Source: Paracoccaceae bacterium
GTDB lineage: Bacteria > Pseudomonadota > Alphaproteobacteria > Rhodobacterales > Rhodobacteraceae
Assembly (NCBI GenBank): GCA_028284605.1
Contig: JANQRL010000010.1
Span: 1 to 64,000, forward strand
Direction of reading: 5' to 3'
DNA: 64,000 nt
In this document: piece by piece, positions 53,558 through 62,331 of the stretch
Position numbering within the stretch: position 1 is the first letter of the stretch
Layout of the letters: the number at the start of each line of letters is the position of its first letter
Made by a program: the position numbers and the translations under genes
The notes under the pieces: model-generated
The model's input: only the letters and a program-made list of their open reading frames with translations
Database searches by the model: none
Told to the model about the DNA's origin: nothing

Positions 53558-53776
53558 ATGATGCCAGTGATCAGACCCCTGAATATCCCGGAGCAGCCGG
53601 AGACGGAATACCGGGCAGAGCAGAAGATGCTTGCAGAAATGCAAGCCGAATTGCGCGCGCAGACGCGGGCGCTGCGGCGGGCGCAGCTCTTCGGATGGTT
53701 CAGCCATGTCCGGGATGCGGCGGCCCTGCCGGCGAAGCGCAAGCCGTCCGCGGCGGCCGGGTTCGGAACGTCCTAG
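53558..53776 (+). CDS. Small basic/coiled protein of unknown function
   Basis: A 72-residue protein with an ideal AAGGAG ribosome-binding site 7 nt before the ATG. A helical stretch (YRAEQKMLAEMQAELRAQTRALRRAQLFGW, about 18-47) could form a short coiled coil. No family is recognised. It is divergent from the LysR gene and overlaps the 3' end of the DUF3307 gene by 4 bp on the opposite strand. Confidence 0.6.
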   Translation: MMPVIRPLNIPEQPETEYRAEQKMLAEMQAELRAQTRALRRAQLFGWFSHVRDAAALPAKRKPSAAAGFGTS

Positions 53777-54459
53777 GGGCGCAGGGCGAGGGCCTCCAGC
53801 GCCCCATAGGCCGCGATCAGCGCCCAGCCGAAGGAGGCAAGCGTTCCGATGATGACGTATTCGCTGGCGCGCTGGTCCTCCTTCGCGGTGTCGAACCGGA
53901 GGATCGATTTGGCCGCGATCAGAAAGCCCACGGCGGCGGGCTGTCCGACCCAGACCAGCAGGTAGATCAGCCCCCGCTCCAGAAATCCGATCATGCGCCC
54001 CGCCGCCGGCAGCCCGGCATTGGCGGGTTTCAGCGCCTTGGAGAACGGGTCGATCAGAAGGCCCACGGCCGGTCCGCCGGCCCAGGTCGCCGCTATGAGA
54101 CCGCTCAGCCCCACGGCGAGGGCGAAGAGCCCTGGCGTCAGGACCCAGGCGGTCTCTGCCTCGAAGAGCAGCACGGCGGCCACAAGGGTCGCGACATGGG
54201 CCAGCTGGTCCGCGAGGTAGACCCAGAGCCGGTCCGGCAGTGCATGGACCTTGATGAGGTCGATCAGAAGATGCGCGGCGGCCAGGCCCAGGGCGATCTC
54301 GACCTCTCCGCCCAAGGCCGCGAAGGCGAGGGCGAAGTGGACCCCGATATGCAGGGCCATCGGACCGGGCTCTTTCTTGCGGGCGATCATCGCGTCGGTC
54401 TGCAAGGGAAAGTCGGCCAGCAGATGGGCGAGGAGCAGCAGGGCCAGGGTCTCGATCAT
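53773..54459 (-). CDS. DUF3307 membrane protein
   Basis: A 228-residue protein with about six membrane segments, starting MIETLALLLLAHLLADFPLQTDAMIARK, the DUF3307 opening. HxxxD-like polar residues (AHLLADFPLQTD) sit at the first helix, and AAAHLLIDLIKV repeats the pattern. The role is unknown. Its start overlaps the SatD-like gene stop by 4 bp, so the two are co-translated and probably work together. Confidence 0.8.
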   Translation of the reverse strand: MIETLALLLLAHLLADFPLQTDAMIARKKEPGPMALHIGVHFALAFAALGGEVEIALGLAAAHLLIDLIKVHALPDRLWVYLADQLAHVATLVAAVLLFEAETAWVLTPGLFALAVGLSGLIAATWAGGPAVGLLIDPFSKALKPANAGLPAAGRMIGFLERGLIYLLVWVGQPAAVGFLIAAKSILRFDTAKEDQRASEYVIIGTLASFGWALIAAYGALEALALRP

Positions 54460-55091
54460 GGCGGCGCCCCGAGATGCGCGAAGGCGGTGATGGCGGGTTG
54501 AAGCGCCCTGAAATGCGCGCCGGCGAGACGCCGCTGCACCGCCTGTCTGGTGATCCCGAGGCCCTCGGCGATCTTCTCCTGCGTCGTACCCGGCGGCAGG
54601 AGCGCCAGGGCCACGGCCTCCGCCTGTTCGGGGGTCCAGCCGGCGGTGAGCGGGTCGAGCAGGGCGACGATCGCCTCTTCGGCGGGGCCGACGCCGGCGC
54701 CCGCGACCGCCAGGGTGCGGGTCCGATGAAGGGTGTCGAGCGCGGTGCCGGAGGCGACGAAAGCACCGCCGCTGGCATCGGAGAGATCGCGTGTGCCGCC
54801 ATATTCCGGCGCGCCGATGCCCAGCGCGATGCGGGTGGCGAGGCCGGGGTCGCTCGCTTGCAGTGCGGCGCGCAGATAGACCATCGCCAGCAGCCCGGTT
54901 CCGGGATCGGGCAGGTGAACCTGCCATCCATCGCCGCGAAACCGGGTGAAGCGCAGATCGTGGCCGGTCGCCGCTCCCAGCCGTTCGGAGACGCGGCGCA
55001 GGGTTTCCATCGCCCGGTCGGTCCCCCCCGGAGAGCTTCGGGACCCGATCAGGTCGCCGCTGAGGACAGCCTCTGGATTTGCCTTTGCCAT
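54456..55091 (-). CDS. SatD-like protein with cyclase-like motifs and C-terminal HTH
   Basis: A 211-residue protein that I place in the SatD family. The N-terminal region has SGDLIGSRS (about 11-19) and FRGDGWQ (about 52-58), at the positions of the two metal-binding Asp motifs of class III nucleotide cyclases. IALGIG...DASGGAFVASGTALDTL resembles the cyclase core further on. The last 50 residues hold an HTH (TQEKIAEGLGITRQAVQRRL). Whether it makes a nucleotide is unknown. The ATG at 55091 is used; the frame includes a TTG at 55097. It is coupled to the DUF3307 gene. Confidence 0.75.
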   Translation of the reverse strand: MAKANPEAVLSGDLIGSRSSPGGTDRAMETLRRVSERLGAATGHDLRFTRFRGDGWQVHLPDPGTGLLAMVYLRAALQASDPGLATRIALGIGAPEYGGTRDLSDASGGAFVASGTALDTLHRTRTLAVAGAGVGPAEEAIVALLDPLTAGWTPEQAEAVALALLPPGTTQEKIAEGLGITRQAVQRRLAGAHFRALQPAITAFAHLGAPP

Positions 55092-55093
55092 AT

Positions 55094-55127
55094 GCAAGTT
55101 ATAAGGCTTGCTATTGCAAAATGCAAT
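55094..55127. promoter_or_regulatory. Palindromes upstream of the SatD-like gene
   Basis: GCAAG-N8-CTTGC (55094-55111) and ATTGCA-AAA-TGCAAT (55113-55127) lie just upstream of the SatD-like ATG in an AT-rich patch. They are candidate operators for its own HTH. Confidence 0.45.
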
Positions 55128-55165
55128 GATTTTAGCTTGCTTCTTTCAGCCGAACCTTGGCCGAC

Positions 55166-55714
55166 CTAGCGTCCCACCGGCCGGGCCGGGCTGCCGACCA
55201 TTGTCGCGCCGTCCGCGACGTCCCGGGTGACCACGGCGCCGGCGCCGATCACCGCGCCGTCGCCCACGGTGACGCCGGGTAAAAGCAGCGCGCCGCCGCC
55301 GATCCAGACATCGCGGCCGACAGTGATGGGCTGGCCGAATTCGAGGCCGGTGGCGCGGGTCTCGGCATCGCGGGGATGATCGGCGGTAAGGATCTGGGTG
55401 TAGGGGCCGATCTGGGTGCCGGCGCCCACCCGGATCGGGCAGATATCGAGGAAGACGCAGCCGTAATTCAGGAAGACACCGTCACCGAGGAAGATGTTGC
55501 TGCCGTAATCGACATAGAAGGGCGGGCGGATCGTAGCCGCGGCCCCGCCGCCGAGGAGCTGGCCGAGGATCGCCCGGCGCTCTGCGCTCTGGCCGTAGAT
55601 CGTGGCGTTGTACTCGGCCATCAGGCGCTGGGCCTTCTGCCGCGCCGCGACCAGGTCCGCATCGCCCGGATCGTAGAGTTCGCCGGCGATCATCTTCTGC
55701 ATTTCGCTCCGCAT
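55166..55714 (-). CDS. Maltose/galactoside O-acetyltransferase-like (hexapeptide) protein
   Basis: A 182-residue left-handed beta-helix acetyltransferase of the Maa/LacA type (MQKMIAGELYDPGDADLVAARQKA N-terminus). The catalytic His is likely in LTADHPRD (about 107-114), and the hexapeptide repeat region runs to IGAGAVVTRDVADGATMVGSPAR. The acceptor sugar is unknown. It stands alone, downstream of the SatD-like gene's promoter region on the other side. Confidence 0.9.
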   Translation of the reverse strand: MRSEMQKMIAGELYDPGDADLVAARQKAQRLMAEYNATIYGQSAERRAILGQLLGGGAAATIRPPFYVDYGSNIFLGDGVFLNYGCVFLDICPIRVGAGTQIGPYTQILTADHPRDAETRATGLEFGQPITVGRDVWIGGGALLLPGVTVGDGAVIGAGAVVTRDVADGATMVGSPARPVGR

Positions 55715-55780
55715 GGTTCCTTGCTGGCAGGGCCCGGGCGGGAGTGCAATGGGCCGCGCGGCCTGACCTTGGCGCGGGTC

Positions 55781-55821
55781 AGACCCTTCGAAGGGTCTGG
55801 CAAAACTCTTCGAAGAGTTTT
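55781..55821. repeat. Paired TTCGAA palindromes, copy 10 (reversed order)
   Basis: agacccttcgaagggtct (55781-55798), spacer ggc, aaaactcttcgaagagtttt (55802-55821). The two arms are in the opposite order to copies 1 and 5-8. Confidence 0.95.
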
Positions 55822-55882
55822 GGCGCGCCGGTTCGGCGCTCCGCCAGGATCATCGGAGGCCGGGCGACAGAGGCGCCGGGGC

Positions 55883-55923
55883 AGACCCTTCAAAGGGTCT
55901 GACAAAACCCTTGCAAGGGTTTT
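55883..55923. repeat. Paired palindromes, copy 11 (reversed order)
   Basis: agacccttcaaagggtct (55883-55900, centre changed), spacer gac, aaaacccttgcaagggtttt (55904-55923, centre TTGCAA). It precedes the GDPD terminator. Confidence 0.9.
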
Positions 55924-55950
55924 GCTGCCCGAGACCCCGAGCATGACCTC

Positions 55951-55979
55951 AAAAAAAGGGACGGCCCGAAAGCCGCCCC
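55951..55979 (-). terminator. Rho-independent terminator of the GDPD gene
   Basis: On the minus strand the stem is GGGGCGGC/GCCGTCCC (one G-T pair) with a short loop, followed by TTTTTTT at 55957-55951. It lies 32 bp beyond the stop codon at 56011. Confidence 0.85.
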
Positions 55980-56010
55980 GAACCTCCTCAAAACACGTCA
56001 GGAAACCCCG

Positions 56011-57237
56011 TCACTCCAGACCAAGACAATTGGCGTAGAACGTCGTCGTCGCCGGCCAGTCTGAGAAGATGCCCGCGACGCCCACATCCTGCGCCAGCAC
56101 GTGGATCAGCTCGAAATAGACCCCGTCATTGTCGGTCACGTCCGCGATGGTCTGGAAATACCAGCCGCCGCCATTGCCGAGGGGCCCGGAGCGCTCCACG
56201 GTCCAGGTGATGATGTTGAGCCCGGCGGCCGTGGCTTCCTCGGCCCAGAGCGACGGCACGATCTCGCCATCGTCCTCGGTCACCAGAATCCAGGTCGGCG
56301 GCGCGATGTACTGGACGCCCATCTCGGCATAGGCGCTCATCGGTTCGGGCCAGGTCGCGGCATCCATCGGATCGAACCCGTCCTCGTTATAGTGGTCCAC
56401 GAGATAGACCGCCTGGGCGCCGAACTCCGGCTCGTTCTCGATCCAGTAGAGCACGTCGCGGAGCTGGAAGCTTTGCAGCCAGACCCGGCTCGGATCGATC
56501 CCGGCCTCTTTGTACTCATCCACCAGCTTCTGGGCGTAATCGTCCTGGCTGAACCCGTTGAAGGGCATCTCGACCGAGGGCGTCTTCAGTTCCGGCGTGA
56601 AATCGGCGCCGAGCGCGTCGAAGAGCGCGATGGATTCGGCATGGGTCATCAGCGTGGTGTTGTCGACGAAGAGATCGGTGCGCCAATCCGCGGTCCCGCC
56701 CAGGAACTCTTCCGCCGTGGTCGCGGCGCGGTCGGCGGCGTCCATCTTTGGCTCCAGCGTCCTGAACTGGGCGAGGGTGATCTCCGAGGTGCGGCATTCG
56801 GCGGTCGCGGCGGCGTCGCCGCTGGCGGCGGTGAACGGGGTCACGCAGGTGTCCGCCAGATCGCTCACCAGGATGTTCGTCGTGGTGTGCAGGTCGTTCT
56901 GGGCGTGGCGACAGACCAGTTCCTCATCCGCGGTGAAGGTGACGTCGCATTCGAGGATCCCGGCGCCCATCTGCGCCGCGGCGATGTTCGATTCGACCGT
57001 GTGCTCGGGGAACAGAAGCGGTGCGCCGCGATGACCGATGGAGAATTTCGACACCTCCGGCGTCTGGCCCAGGCAGGACATCAACTCGTCCTTCAGCGGC
57101 CCGTCATTCATCTGGCTGATCAGAAAGGCCGGGCGCGGCCCGTAGGTGAGGGCGCCATAGATGTCGTTGGTCTCGGCGAGGACCGGCAGGGCGAGGCAGG
57201 AGGCGAGCGTGGACAGCAGCAGACGGGATCGGGTCAT
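56011..57237 (-). CDS. Secreted glycerophosphodiester phosphodiesterase
   Basis: A 408-residue GDPD. Signal peptide [21 protein letters not shown] is followed by the catalytic [15 protein letters not shown] (about 69-83) and [17 protein letters not shown] (about 96-112), which hold the metal and catalytic residues. It hydrolyses glycerophosphodiesters in the periplasm to glycerol-3-phosphate and an alcohol. No ugp transporter gene is adjacent. It is divergent from an amino-acid ABC operon. Confidence 0.92.
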   Translation of the reverse strand: MTRSRLLLSTLASCLALPVLAETNDIYGALTYGPRPAFLISQMNDGPLKDELMSCLGQTPEVSKFSIGHRGAPLLFPEHTVESNIAAAQMGAGILECDVTFTADEELVCRHAQNDLHTTTNILVSDLADTCVTPFTAASGDAAATAECRTSEITLAQFRTLEPKMDAADRAATTAEEFLGGTADWRTDLFVDNTTLMTHAESIALFDALGADFTPELKTPSVEMPFNGFSQDDYAQKLVDEYKEAGIDPSRVWLQSFQLRDVLYWIENEPEFGAQAVYLVDHYNEDGFDPMDAATWPEPMSAYAEMGVQYIAPPTWILVTEDDGEIVPSLWAEEATAAGLNIITWTVERSGPLGNGGGWYFQTIADVTDNDGVYFELIHVLAQDVGVAGIFSDWPATTTFYANCLGLE

Positions 57238-57433
57238 GCGGAGGGCCTTTCATAAGGTAAGGAGAGCGTCCGCAGGGTTTTGCGCCCGCGTAACAGGCAT
57301 GTGGCGGTCCGTTGACGCTTCGACGAAGCTTTTGTTGCACGTCCATGGCGCCGCCGATGCGCCGGGCGCTGGACAGTTCCGGCGCGGGGTCCATAGTCTC
57401 TGGCCAAGGACCAACCGGGAGAGGACAATATCC

Positions 57434-58255
57434 ATGTCTGCCAAATATCTCATCGCCACCGGCCTCGGCGCCACGCTGGCCCTGACTGCAACGACCGCCC
57501 TCGCGCAGGGCGACTGTGCCGCCGGCCTCACGCTGGAAGACGGCAAGCTCACCGTCGCCACCGGCAATCCCGCCTTCTACCCCTGGGTGATGAACGACGA
57601 CCCGGACTCGGGCGAAGGCTTCGAGGCCGCGGTGGCCTATGCCATGGCCGAGGAGATGGGCTTTGCCGCCGACGATGTCGTCTGGGTTCGCACCTCCTTC
57701 GATGAGGCGATCCAGCCGGGCGTGAAGAATTTCGACGTCAACATCCAGCAATACTCGATCACGCCCGAGCGGGACGAGGTGGTGGATTTCTCGGTCGCCT
57801 ATTACGACGCGCCGATGGCTGTGCTGCTGGCCCCGGGGGTGGAGAGTGAGGCCTCGCTGGAGGCGATCAGGGCGCTGAAATGGGGGGCCATGGGCACCAC
57901 CACGGCGGTGCCGATGCTGAATGAGGTGGTGCAGCCCGAGAGTGCGCCGCTGCTCTACGGCGACAATGTCGACGTGAACGCCGCGATGATGGCGAACCAG
58001 ATCGACGCGGCGCTCTTCGATCTGCCGACGGCACTCTTCCTGAGCGCGGTGATGATCGAAGGCTCCACCGTGCTCGGTCAGTTCCCGGCGGACCGGTCGG
58101 AGAACCCCGACCAGTTCGGCATGCTGATGGAGGATGGCAATCCGCTGAAAGCCTGCGTCGACGCCGCGCTCGAGGCGATGAAGGCGGATGGGCGGCTCGC
58201 GGCCATCGAGGCGGAATGGCTTCAGGACGCGACCGGCGTGCCGGTCATCGAATAG
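57434..58255 (+). CDS. Polar amino-acid ABC transporter, substrate-binding protein
   Basis: A 273-residue periplasmic binding protein of the polar amino-acid family. Signal peptide MSAKYLIATGLGATLALTATTALAQ is followed by GKLTVATGNPAFYPWVMN, DVNIQQYSITPERDEVVDFSVAYYDAP and a C-terminal helix. It is the first of a three-gene operon with permease and ATPase. The exact amino acid cannot be named from the sequence. Confidence 0.9.
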   Translation: MSAKYLIATGLGATLALTATTALAQGDCAAGLTLEDGKLTVATGNPAFYPWVMNDDPDSGEGFEAAVAYAMAEEMGFAADDVVWVRTSFDEAIQPGVKNFDVNIQQYSITPERDEVVDFSVAYYDAPMAVLLAPGVESEASLEAIRALKWGAMGTTTAVPMLNEVVQPESAPLLYGDNVDVNAAMMANQIDAALFDLPTALFLSAVMIEGSTVLGQFPADRSENPDQFGMLMEDGNPLKACVDAALEAMKADGRLAAIEAEWLQDATGVPVIE

Positions 58256-58261
58256 GCTTTG

Positions 58262-59110
58262 GTGGTTCTCGATCAGGGCCCGGGCGCGGCGACGCCCGGC
58301 CCGACCCGCAGGCAACTTCATGAGGCACGGCTCCGGCGGCGGTCCCTGACCATCGCGACGCTCAGCACCGTGGGCGTTGTGCTGGCGATCTATCTGCTGG
58401 TCCCGCTCGCACCGGGCTGGGAGCGGGTGCAGCGCAGCTTCTTCAACGGCGAGATCCTGGTCGAGACCTTCCCGACCCTGCTCCGCGCCTTCACCATCGA
58501 TGTGATGATCTTCCTCTGGTGCGCCCCGGCCATCGCTATCTGGGCGCTGGTGATCGCGCTCTGCCGGGATGTGCGGAACCCGGCGCTCTATCCGCTGAAG
58601 CTCTTCGCCATCGCCTACACGGATGTCTTCCGCGGTGTGCCGGTGATCCTCGTGGTCTATCTGATCGGCTTCGGCGTGCCGGGGCTGGGCCTGCCAAGGC
58701 CCTGGAATTCCCCGTATATCTGGGGCTCCGTGGCGCTGGTCCTGACATATTCGGCCTATGTCGCGGAAATCTACCGCTCGGGCATCGAGTCGATCCATCC
58801 AAGCCAGCGGGCCGCGGCGGAGAGCCTCGGGCTCAGCCAGTGGCACGTGATGCGCGATGTGATCCTGCCTCAGGCCCTGCGCCGGGTCGTGCCCGCGAAC
58901 ATGAACATGCTGATCGCGCTGCAGAAGGACGTCGCACTCTTGAGCTTCATCGGCCCGGTGGAGATTTTCCGGCAGGCCGGGGTGTTCAAATCGCTCTTGG
59001 CGAACTTCACGCCCTATGTCGGCGCCGCGATCATCTTTCTCGCCGTCACCATCCCCGCCACCCGCTATGCCGACCGGCTGATCGCGCGGCAGGCCCGCGC
59101 GCGGAGCTAG
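58262..59110 (+). CDS. Polar amino-acid ABC transporter, permease
   Basis: A 282-residue membrane protein with about five helices. The EAA loop of HisM/HisQ-type permeases is visible (YRSGIESIHPSQRAAAESLGLSQWHVMRDVILPQALR). The start is uncertain: GTG at 58262 or TTG at 58259, six to three bases after the binding-protein stop, both with poor Shine-Dalgarno. It is followed by the ATPase gene after a single base. Confidence 0.88.
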   Translation: MVLDQGPGAATPGPTRRQLHEARLRRRSLTIATLSTVGVVLAIYLLVPLAPGWERVQRSFFNGEILVETFPTLLRAFTIDVMIFLWCAPAIAIWALVIALCRDVRNPALYPLKLFAIAYTDVFRGVPVILVVYLIGFGVPGLGLPRPWNSPYIWGSVALVLTYSAYVAEIYRSGIESIHPSQRAAAESLGLSQWHVMRDVILPQALRRVVPANMNMLIALQKDVALLSFIGPVEIFRQAGVFKSLLANFTPYVGAAIIFLAVTIPATRYADRLIARQARARS

Positions 59111-59111
59111 G

Positions 59112-59843
59112 ATGGCGAAACTGGAACTCAGGGGCGTCGAGAAATCCTTCGGCGCCAACCGGGTCTGCCGGGGGATCGACCTCGATGTGGGCGAGGGGGA
59201 GTTGGTCTGCCTGATCGGGGCGAGCGGGTCGGGCAAGTCGACGCTCCTGCGCTGCATCAACCTTTTGGAGCCCATCGACGAAGGCGAGATTTTCCTCGAC
59301 GGGGTGGATATCGCCGAGCCGGGCCTCGATCCCGAGCCGATCCGGCGCCGCATCGGGATCGTGTTTCAGGCTTACAATCTCTTTCCGCACATGACAGCCG
59401 AAGAGAACGTCATGCTCGCGCCCCGGCGGGTCCATGGGCACTCCCGCGAGGAGCTACGGCCCCGGGTCACGGCGCTGTTCGAGCGGTTCGGGCTGGCGGA
59501 TCGGATGGGACATTACCCGGATCAGCTGTCCGGCGGGCAGCAGCAGCGGGTGGCGGTGGTCCGGGCGCTCGCCATGCGGCCCGAGGTGATGCTCCTTGAT
59601 GAGGTCACCTCGGCGCTCGATCCGATGCTGGTGGGCGAGGTGCTGGACGCGTTGAAAGCGCTGAAGGCCGACGGGATGACCATGGTCGTGGCGACTCATG
59701 AGATGAGCTTCGCTCGAGAAGCTGCTGATAAAGTGTGCTTTCTCTCTGATGGATTGATCGTGGAAGAGGGGCCGCCAGAGACCCTTTTCACTGATCCCAA
59801 AGAGTCCGAAACCCGGTCCTTCCTCGCGCGCTCGCTGAAGTAG
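59112..59843 (+). CDS. Polar amino-acid ABC transporter, ATP-binding protein
   Basis: A 243-residue ATPase of the GlnQ/HisP type. Walker A GASGSGKST, signature LSGGQQQRVAVVRA and Walker B VMLLDEVTSALDP are intact. It powers the permease encoded just upstream. Its stop is followed by a gap with two repeat pairs and no gene. Confidence 0.93.
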   Translation: MAKLELRGVEKSFGANRVCRGIDLDVGEGELVCLIGASGSGKSTLLRCINLLEPIDEGEIFLDGVDIAEPGLDPEPIRRRIGIVFQAYNLFPHMTAEENVMLAPRRVHGHSREELRPRVTALFERFGLADRMGHYPDQLSGGQQQRVAVVRALAMRPEVMLLDEVTSALDPMLVGEVLDALKALKADGMTMVVATHEMSFAREAADKVCFLSDGLIVEEGPPETLFTDPKESETRSFLARSLK

Positions 59844-59945
59844 CGGCGATCGGGGCCGATCCCGGTGCCGCCGGTGACGGGGGGCCGTTGAGGAGGGCGT
59901 GATTTCCCCGAACCGCCATGGCCGAGGCGCGGCCCCGCCGCGCGC

Positions 59946-59986
59946 AAGGGCTTTCGAAAGCCCTTGTCACTCCCTTCGAAGGGAGT
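59946..59986. repeat. Paired TTCGAA palindromes, copy 12
   Basis: aagggctttcgaaagccctt (59946-59965), spacer gtc, actcccttcgaagggagt (59969-59986). It lies in the 491-bp gap 59844-60334, convergent between the ABC ATPase and the SufT-like gene; no gene is seen there. Confidence 0.95.
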
Positions 59987-60020
59987 GGGCCCATGGGGCG
60001 AACGGTCCGCGACGGGCGGC

Positions 60021-60060
60021 AAAGCCTTCGAAGGCTTTGGCCAATCCCTTTGTAGGGATT
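60021..60060. repeat. Paired palindromes, copy 13
   Basis: aaagccttcgaaggcttt (60021-60038), spacer ggcc, aatccctttgtagggatt (60043-60060, imperfect centre). A lone hairpin GACCCGTT-N6-AACGGGTC follows at 60119-60140. Confidence 0.9.
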
Positions 60061-60334
60061 GGGTCCCCGGGCAGGCGGTGCGCACCCGGGGGCGGAGCCT
60101 TCGGTTCCGGCGCATCGCGACCCGTTTCGACGAACGGGTCTCTCCGCCCTCGGCCTCGTACGCCCCACATCGGTCACGCCGCAGAGGCGATGTGCGTCGA
60201 TTCAGCCGCGACCTTGGCCGACACCACCGCACTCATCCAGGATGCTCCGGTAAAACCCGGCCATGGCGCTGCGCCCCGGTCCGGAGCCCCGTCCGATCCC
60301 GGCGTCACAATGCCCGCTTCATGGGGGATCGGAT

Positions 60335-60697
60335 CTACATGAAGCCCAGTTCGAGCCGGGCCTCGTCGGACATCATGTCCATGCCCCATTGCGGCTCCCA
60401 GGTGAGTTCCACATCCACCTGTTTCACCCCCGGCAGGGGCTCGATGGCGTCCGCCACCCAGCCCGGCATCTCCCCCGCCACCGGGCAGCCCGGGGCGGTG
60501 AGCGTCATGATGACCTTCACCTCGTTCTCCTGGCTGATGTCGATCGTGTAGACCAGCCCGAGATCGAAGATATTGACCGGAATCTCCGGATCATAGACCG
60601 AGCGGACCGCCTCGACGATCGGGTCGTAGAGATCGTGGTCGGTGCTCGACGGGGCGATCAGCGGGGTCCCTTCGAGGGGCGGGCTCTGGTCGGTCAT
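60335..60697 (-). CDS. SufT/MIP18-family iron-sulfur assembly factor
   Basis: A 120-residue DUF59 protein. DPIVEAVRSVYDPEIPVNIFDLGLVY (about 25-50) and LTAPGCPVAGEMPGWV with the conserved Cys are typical of SufT, which helps mature Fe-S proteins. It stands apart from any suf operon, between a palindrome-rich gap and the aquaporin gene. The ATG at 60697 is used; the frame runs to 61561. Confidence 0.9.
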   Translation of the reverse strand: MTDQSPPLEGTPLIAPSSTDHDLYDPIVEAVRSVYDPEIPVNIFDLGLVYTIDISQENEVKVIMTLTAPGCPVAGEMPGWVADAIEPLPGVKQVDVELTWEPQWGMDMMSDEARLELGFM

Positions 60698-60768
60698 GGC
60701 GGCCTCTGCGATGCTGGGCGGGAATATAGGAAAGCCGGGCCGGGCCGTCCAGTGCGATGGGGTGCGGC

Positions 60769-61446
60769 TCAGGCGTTGGCCGGGGTCCGGTCGCGGCCGA
60801 TCAGCCAGCCGATCAGGACCACGGCGAGGACCGCGCCCACGCCCTGCGCGGCGATGAAGCCGGGCAGGTCCACGGGCCGGATGCCGGAGAATGTGTCGGT
60901 GAAGGCGCGGCCGATGGCGACGGCGGGATTGGCAAACGAGGTCGAGGCGGTGAACCAGTAGGCCGCGGTGATGTAGAGCCCGACCAGCCAGGGCACCGCC
61001 TCGGCCCGGAACCGGATCCCGGCGAGGATCGTGCCGACCAGCCCGAAGGTGGCGACGATCTCGGCGAGCCATTGCGGTGGGCCGGTGCGCACGGTCTGGC
61101 TGACCTGCACGATCTGGAGGTCGAACATGGCATGGGCGAGGAGCGCGCCCGCGATCCCACCCGCGATCTGGGCCGCCATGTAAGGTGCCGCTTCCGCCCA
61201 ACTGTGTTCGCGACGGAGCGCGAAGGCCAAGGTCACTGCGGGGTTGAAATGCGCCCCCGAGATCGGCCCGAGGATGGTGATCAGCACCACGAGGATCGCG
61301 CCCGTAGGAATCGTGTTGCCGAGGAGGGCCAGGGCCACATCGTCGGTCAGGCTGTCGGCCATGATGCCGGAGCCGACCACGGTGCAGACGAGCAGAGCCG
61401 TGCCGAGCGCTTCGGCGGTCAGCCGTCGGGGGAGGTCGTAGGCCAT
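60769..61446 (-). CDS. AqpS-like aquaglyceroporin of an ars operon
   Basis: A 225-residue MIP channel with six helices and two NPA motifs: HFNPAVT (about 66-72) and SFANPAVA (about 176-183). Its position after arsR and arsC matches Sinorhizobium AqpS, which lets arsenite leave the cell after arsenate reduction. It is 23 bp downstream of the arsC-like gene. The ATG at 61446 (MAYDLPRRL) is used. Confidence 0.88.
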   Translation of the reverse strand: MAYDLPRRLTAEALGTALLVCTVVGSGIMADSLTDDVALALLGNTIPTGAILVVLITILGPISGAHFNPAVTLAFALRREHSWAEAAPYMAAQIAGGIAGALLAHAMFDLQIVQVSQTVRTGPPQWLAEIVATFGLVGTILAGIRFRAEAVPWLVGLYITAAYWFTASTSFANPAVAIGRAFTDTFSGIRPVDLPGFIAAQGVGAVLAVVLIGWLIGRDRTPANA

Positions 61447-61469
61447 TGCGGGGTCTTTCGTGAGAGGGG

Positions 61470-61979
61470 TCAGGCGGGTTCCGACGAGCCGGCCTTGCCG
61501 AGCTGGTCGAGTTCGCGTTGCAGCGAGAGCCGGTCGAGAGTTTCCAGCGGCAGGCTGACAAAGGCCGAGATCCGCGCGCGCAGGATCCGGTAGGTCTCGG
61601 AAAACGCCTCGCGGATCACGCTGTCCGCGCCCTCGACCGAGGCCGGATCCGGGACGCCCCAATGGGCACTCATCGGCTGGCCGGGCCAGAACGGGCATTC
61701 CTCCGCCGCGGCGCGGTCGCAGACGGTGAGGACGAAGTGCATCTGCGGGGCATCGGGACCGGCGAATTCGTCCCAGCTCTTGGAGCGCAGATCGGAGACG
61801 TCGTGGTTCAGGCCCTTCAGCAGGTCGAGCGTGTAGGGGTTCGGCTCCGGCAGCGGCTTCGACCCGGCGGAGAAGCCGCGGAACCTGCCGATCCCTTCGC
61901 GGTTGAGGATCGCCTCGGCGATGAGCGAGCGGGCGGAATTGCCGGTGCAGAGGAAGAGGACGTTCTTGCGGTCGGACAT
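61470..61979 (-). CDS. arsC: Thioredoxin-linked arsenate reductase-like protein (ArsC, LMW-phosphatase fold)
   Basis: A 169-residue low-molecular-weight phosphatase-fold protein. The P-loop is CTGNSARS (C11-S18), and C86-region (LTVCDRAAAEECPFWPG) supplies the additional redox cysteines of arsenate reductases. It reduces arsenate to arsenite, which would leave through AqpS. The C-terminal extension is helical. It is 14 bp after the arsR-like gene. Confidence 0.88.
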   Translation of the reverse strand: MSDRKNVLFLCTGNSARSLIAEAILNREGIGRFRGFSAGSKPLPEPNPYTLDLLKGLNHDVSDLRSKSWDEFAGPDAPQMHFVLTVCDRAAAEECPFWPGQPMSAHWGVPDPASVEGADSVIREAFSETYRILRARISAFVSLPLETLDRLSLQRELDQLGKAGSSEPA

Positions 61980-61993
61980 GGGGCTATCTCCGG

Positions 61994-62329
61994 TTAGCAG
62001 GACAGGGCAGCGAGATCGTCGAGGACCGGGCGGCAGAGCTCGGGCGCGCCGCCGCAGCAATCTTCGAGGAGGAAGGAGAGCAGCGCGCGGATGCCGGTGA
62101 GATCGGCCGCATAGATGATCTGGCGCCCGTCCCGGCGGGAGGTCAGGAGGCCGGCGGCGGTGAGCACCGAGAGATTGGCGGAGAGCGTGTTGGCGCGGAC
62201 GTCGAGCATGCGCGCGATCTCTCCGGCGGGCAGACCGTCCGGGCCTTTCTGCACCAGCAGCCGGAATACGGCGAGCCGGGTCGGCTGCGAGAGTGCGGCG
62301 AAGGCGGCGAGCGCGGTTGTCTCTTCCAT
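61994..62329 (-). CDS. arsR: ArsR-family arsenic-responsive repressor
   Basis: A 111-residue repressor. HTH region GEIARMLDVRANTLSANLSVLTAAGLL (about 35-61) is followed by a wing and the C-terminal EDCCGGAPELCRPVLDDLAALSC. Cys91-Cys92-type ligands would bind As(III). It is paralogous to the ArsR at 12844. It is the first gene of arsR-arsC-aqpS. Confidence 0.88.
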   Translation of the reverse strand: MEETTALAAFAALSQPTRLAVFRLLVQKGPDGLPAGEIARMLDVRANTLSANLSVLTAAGLLTSRRDGRQIIYAADLTGIRALLSFLLEDCCGGAPELCRPVLDDLAALSC

Positions 62330-62331
62330 AC

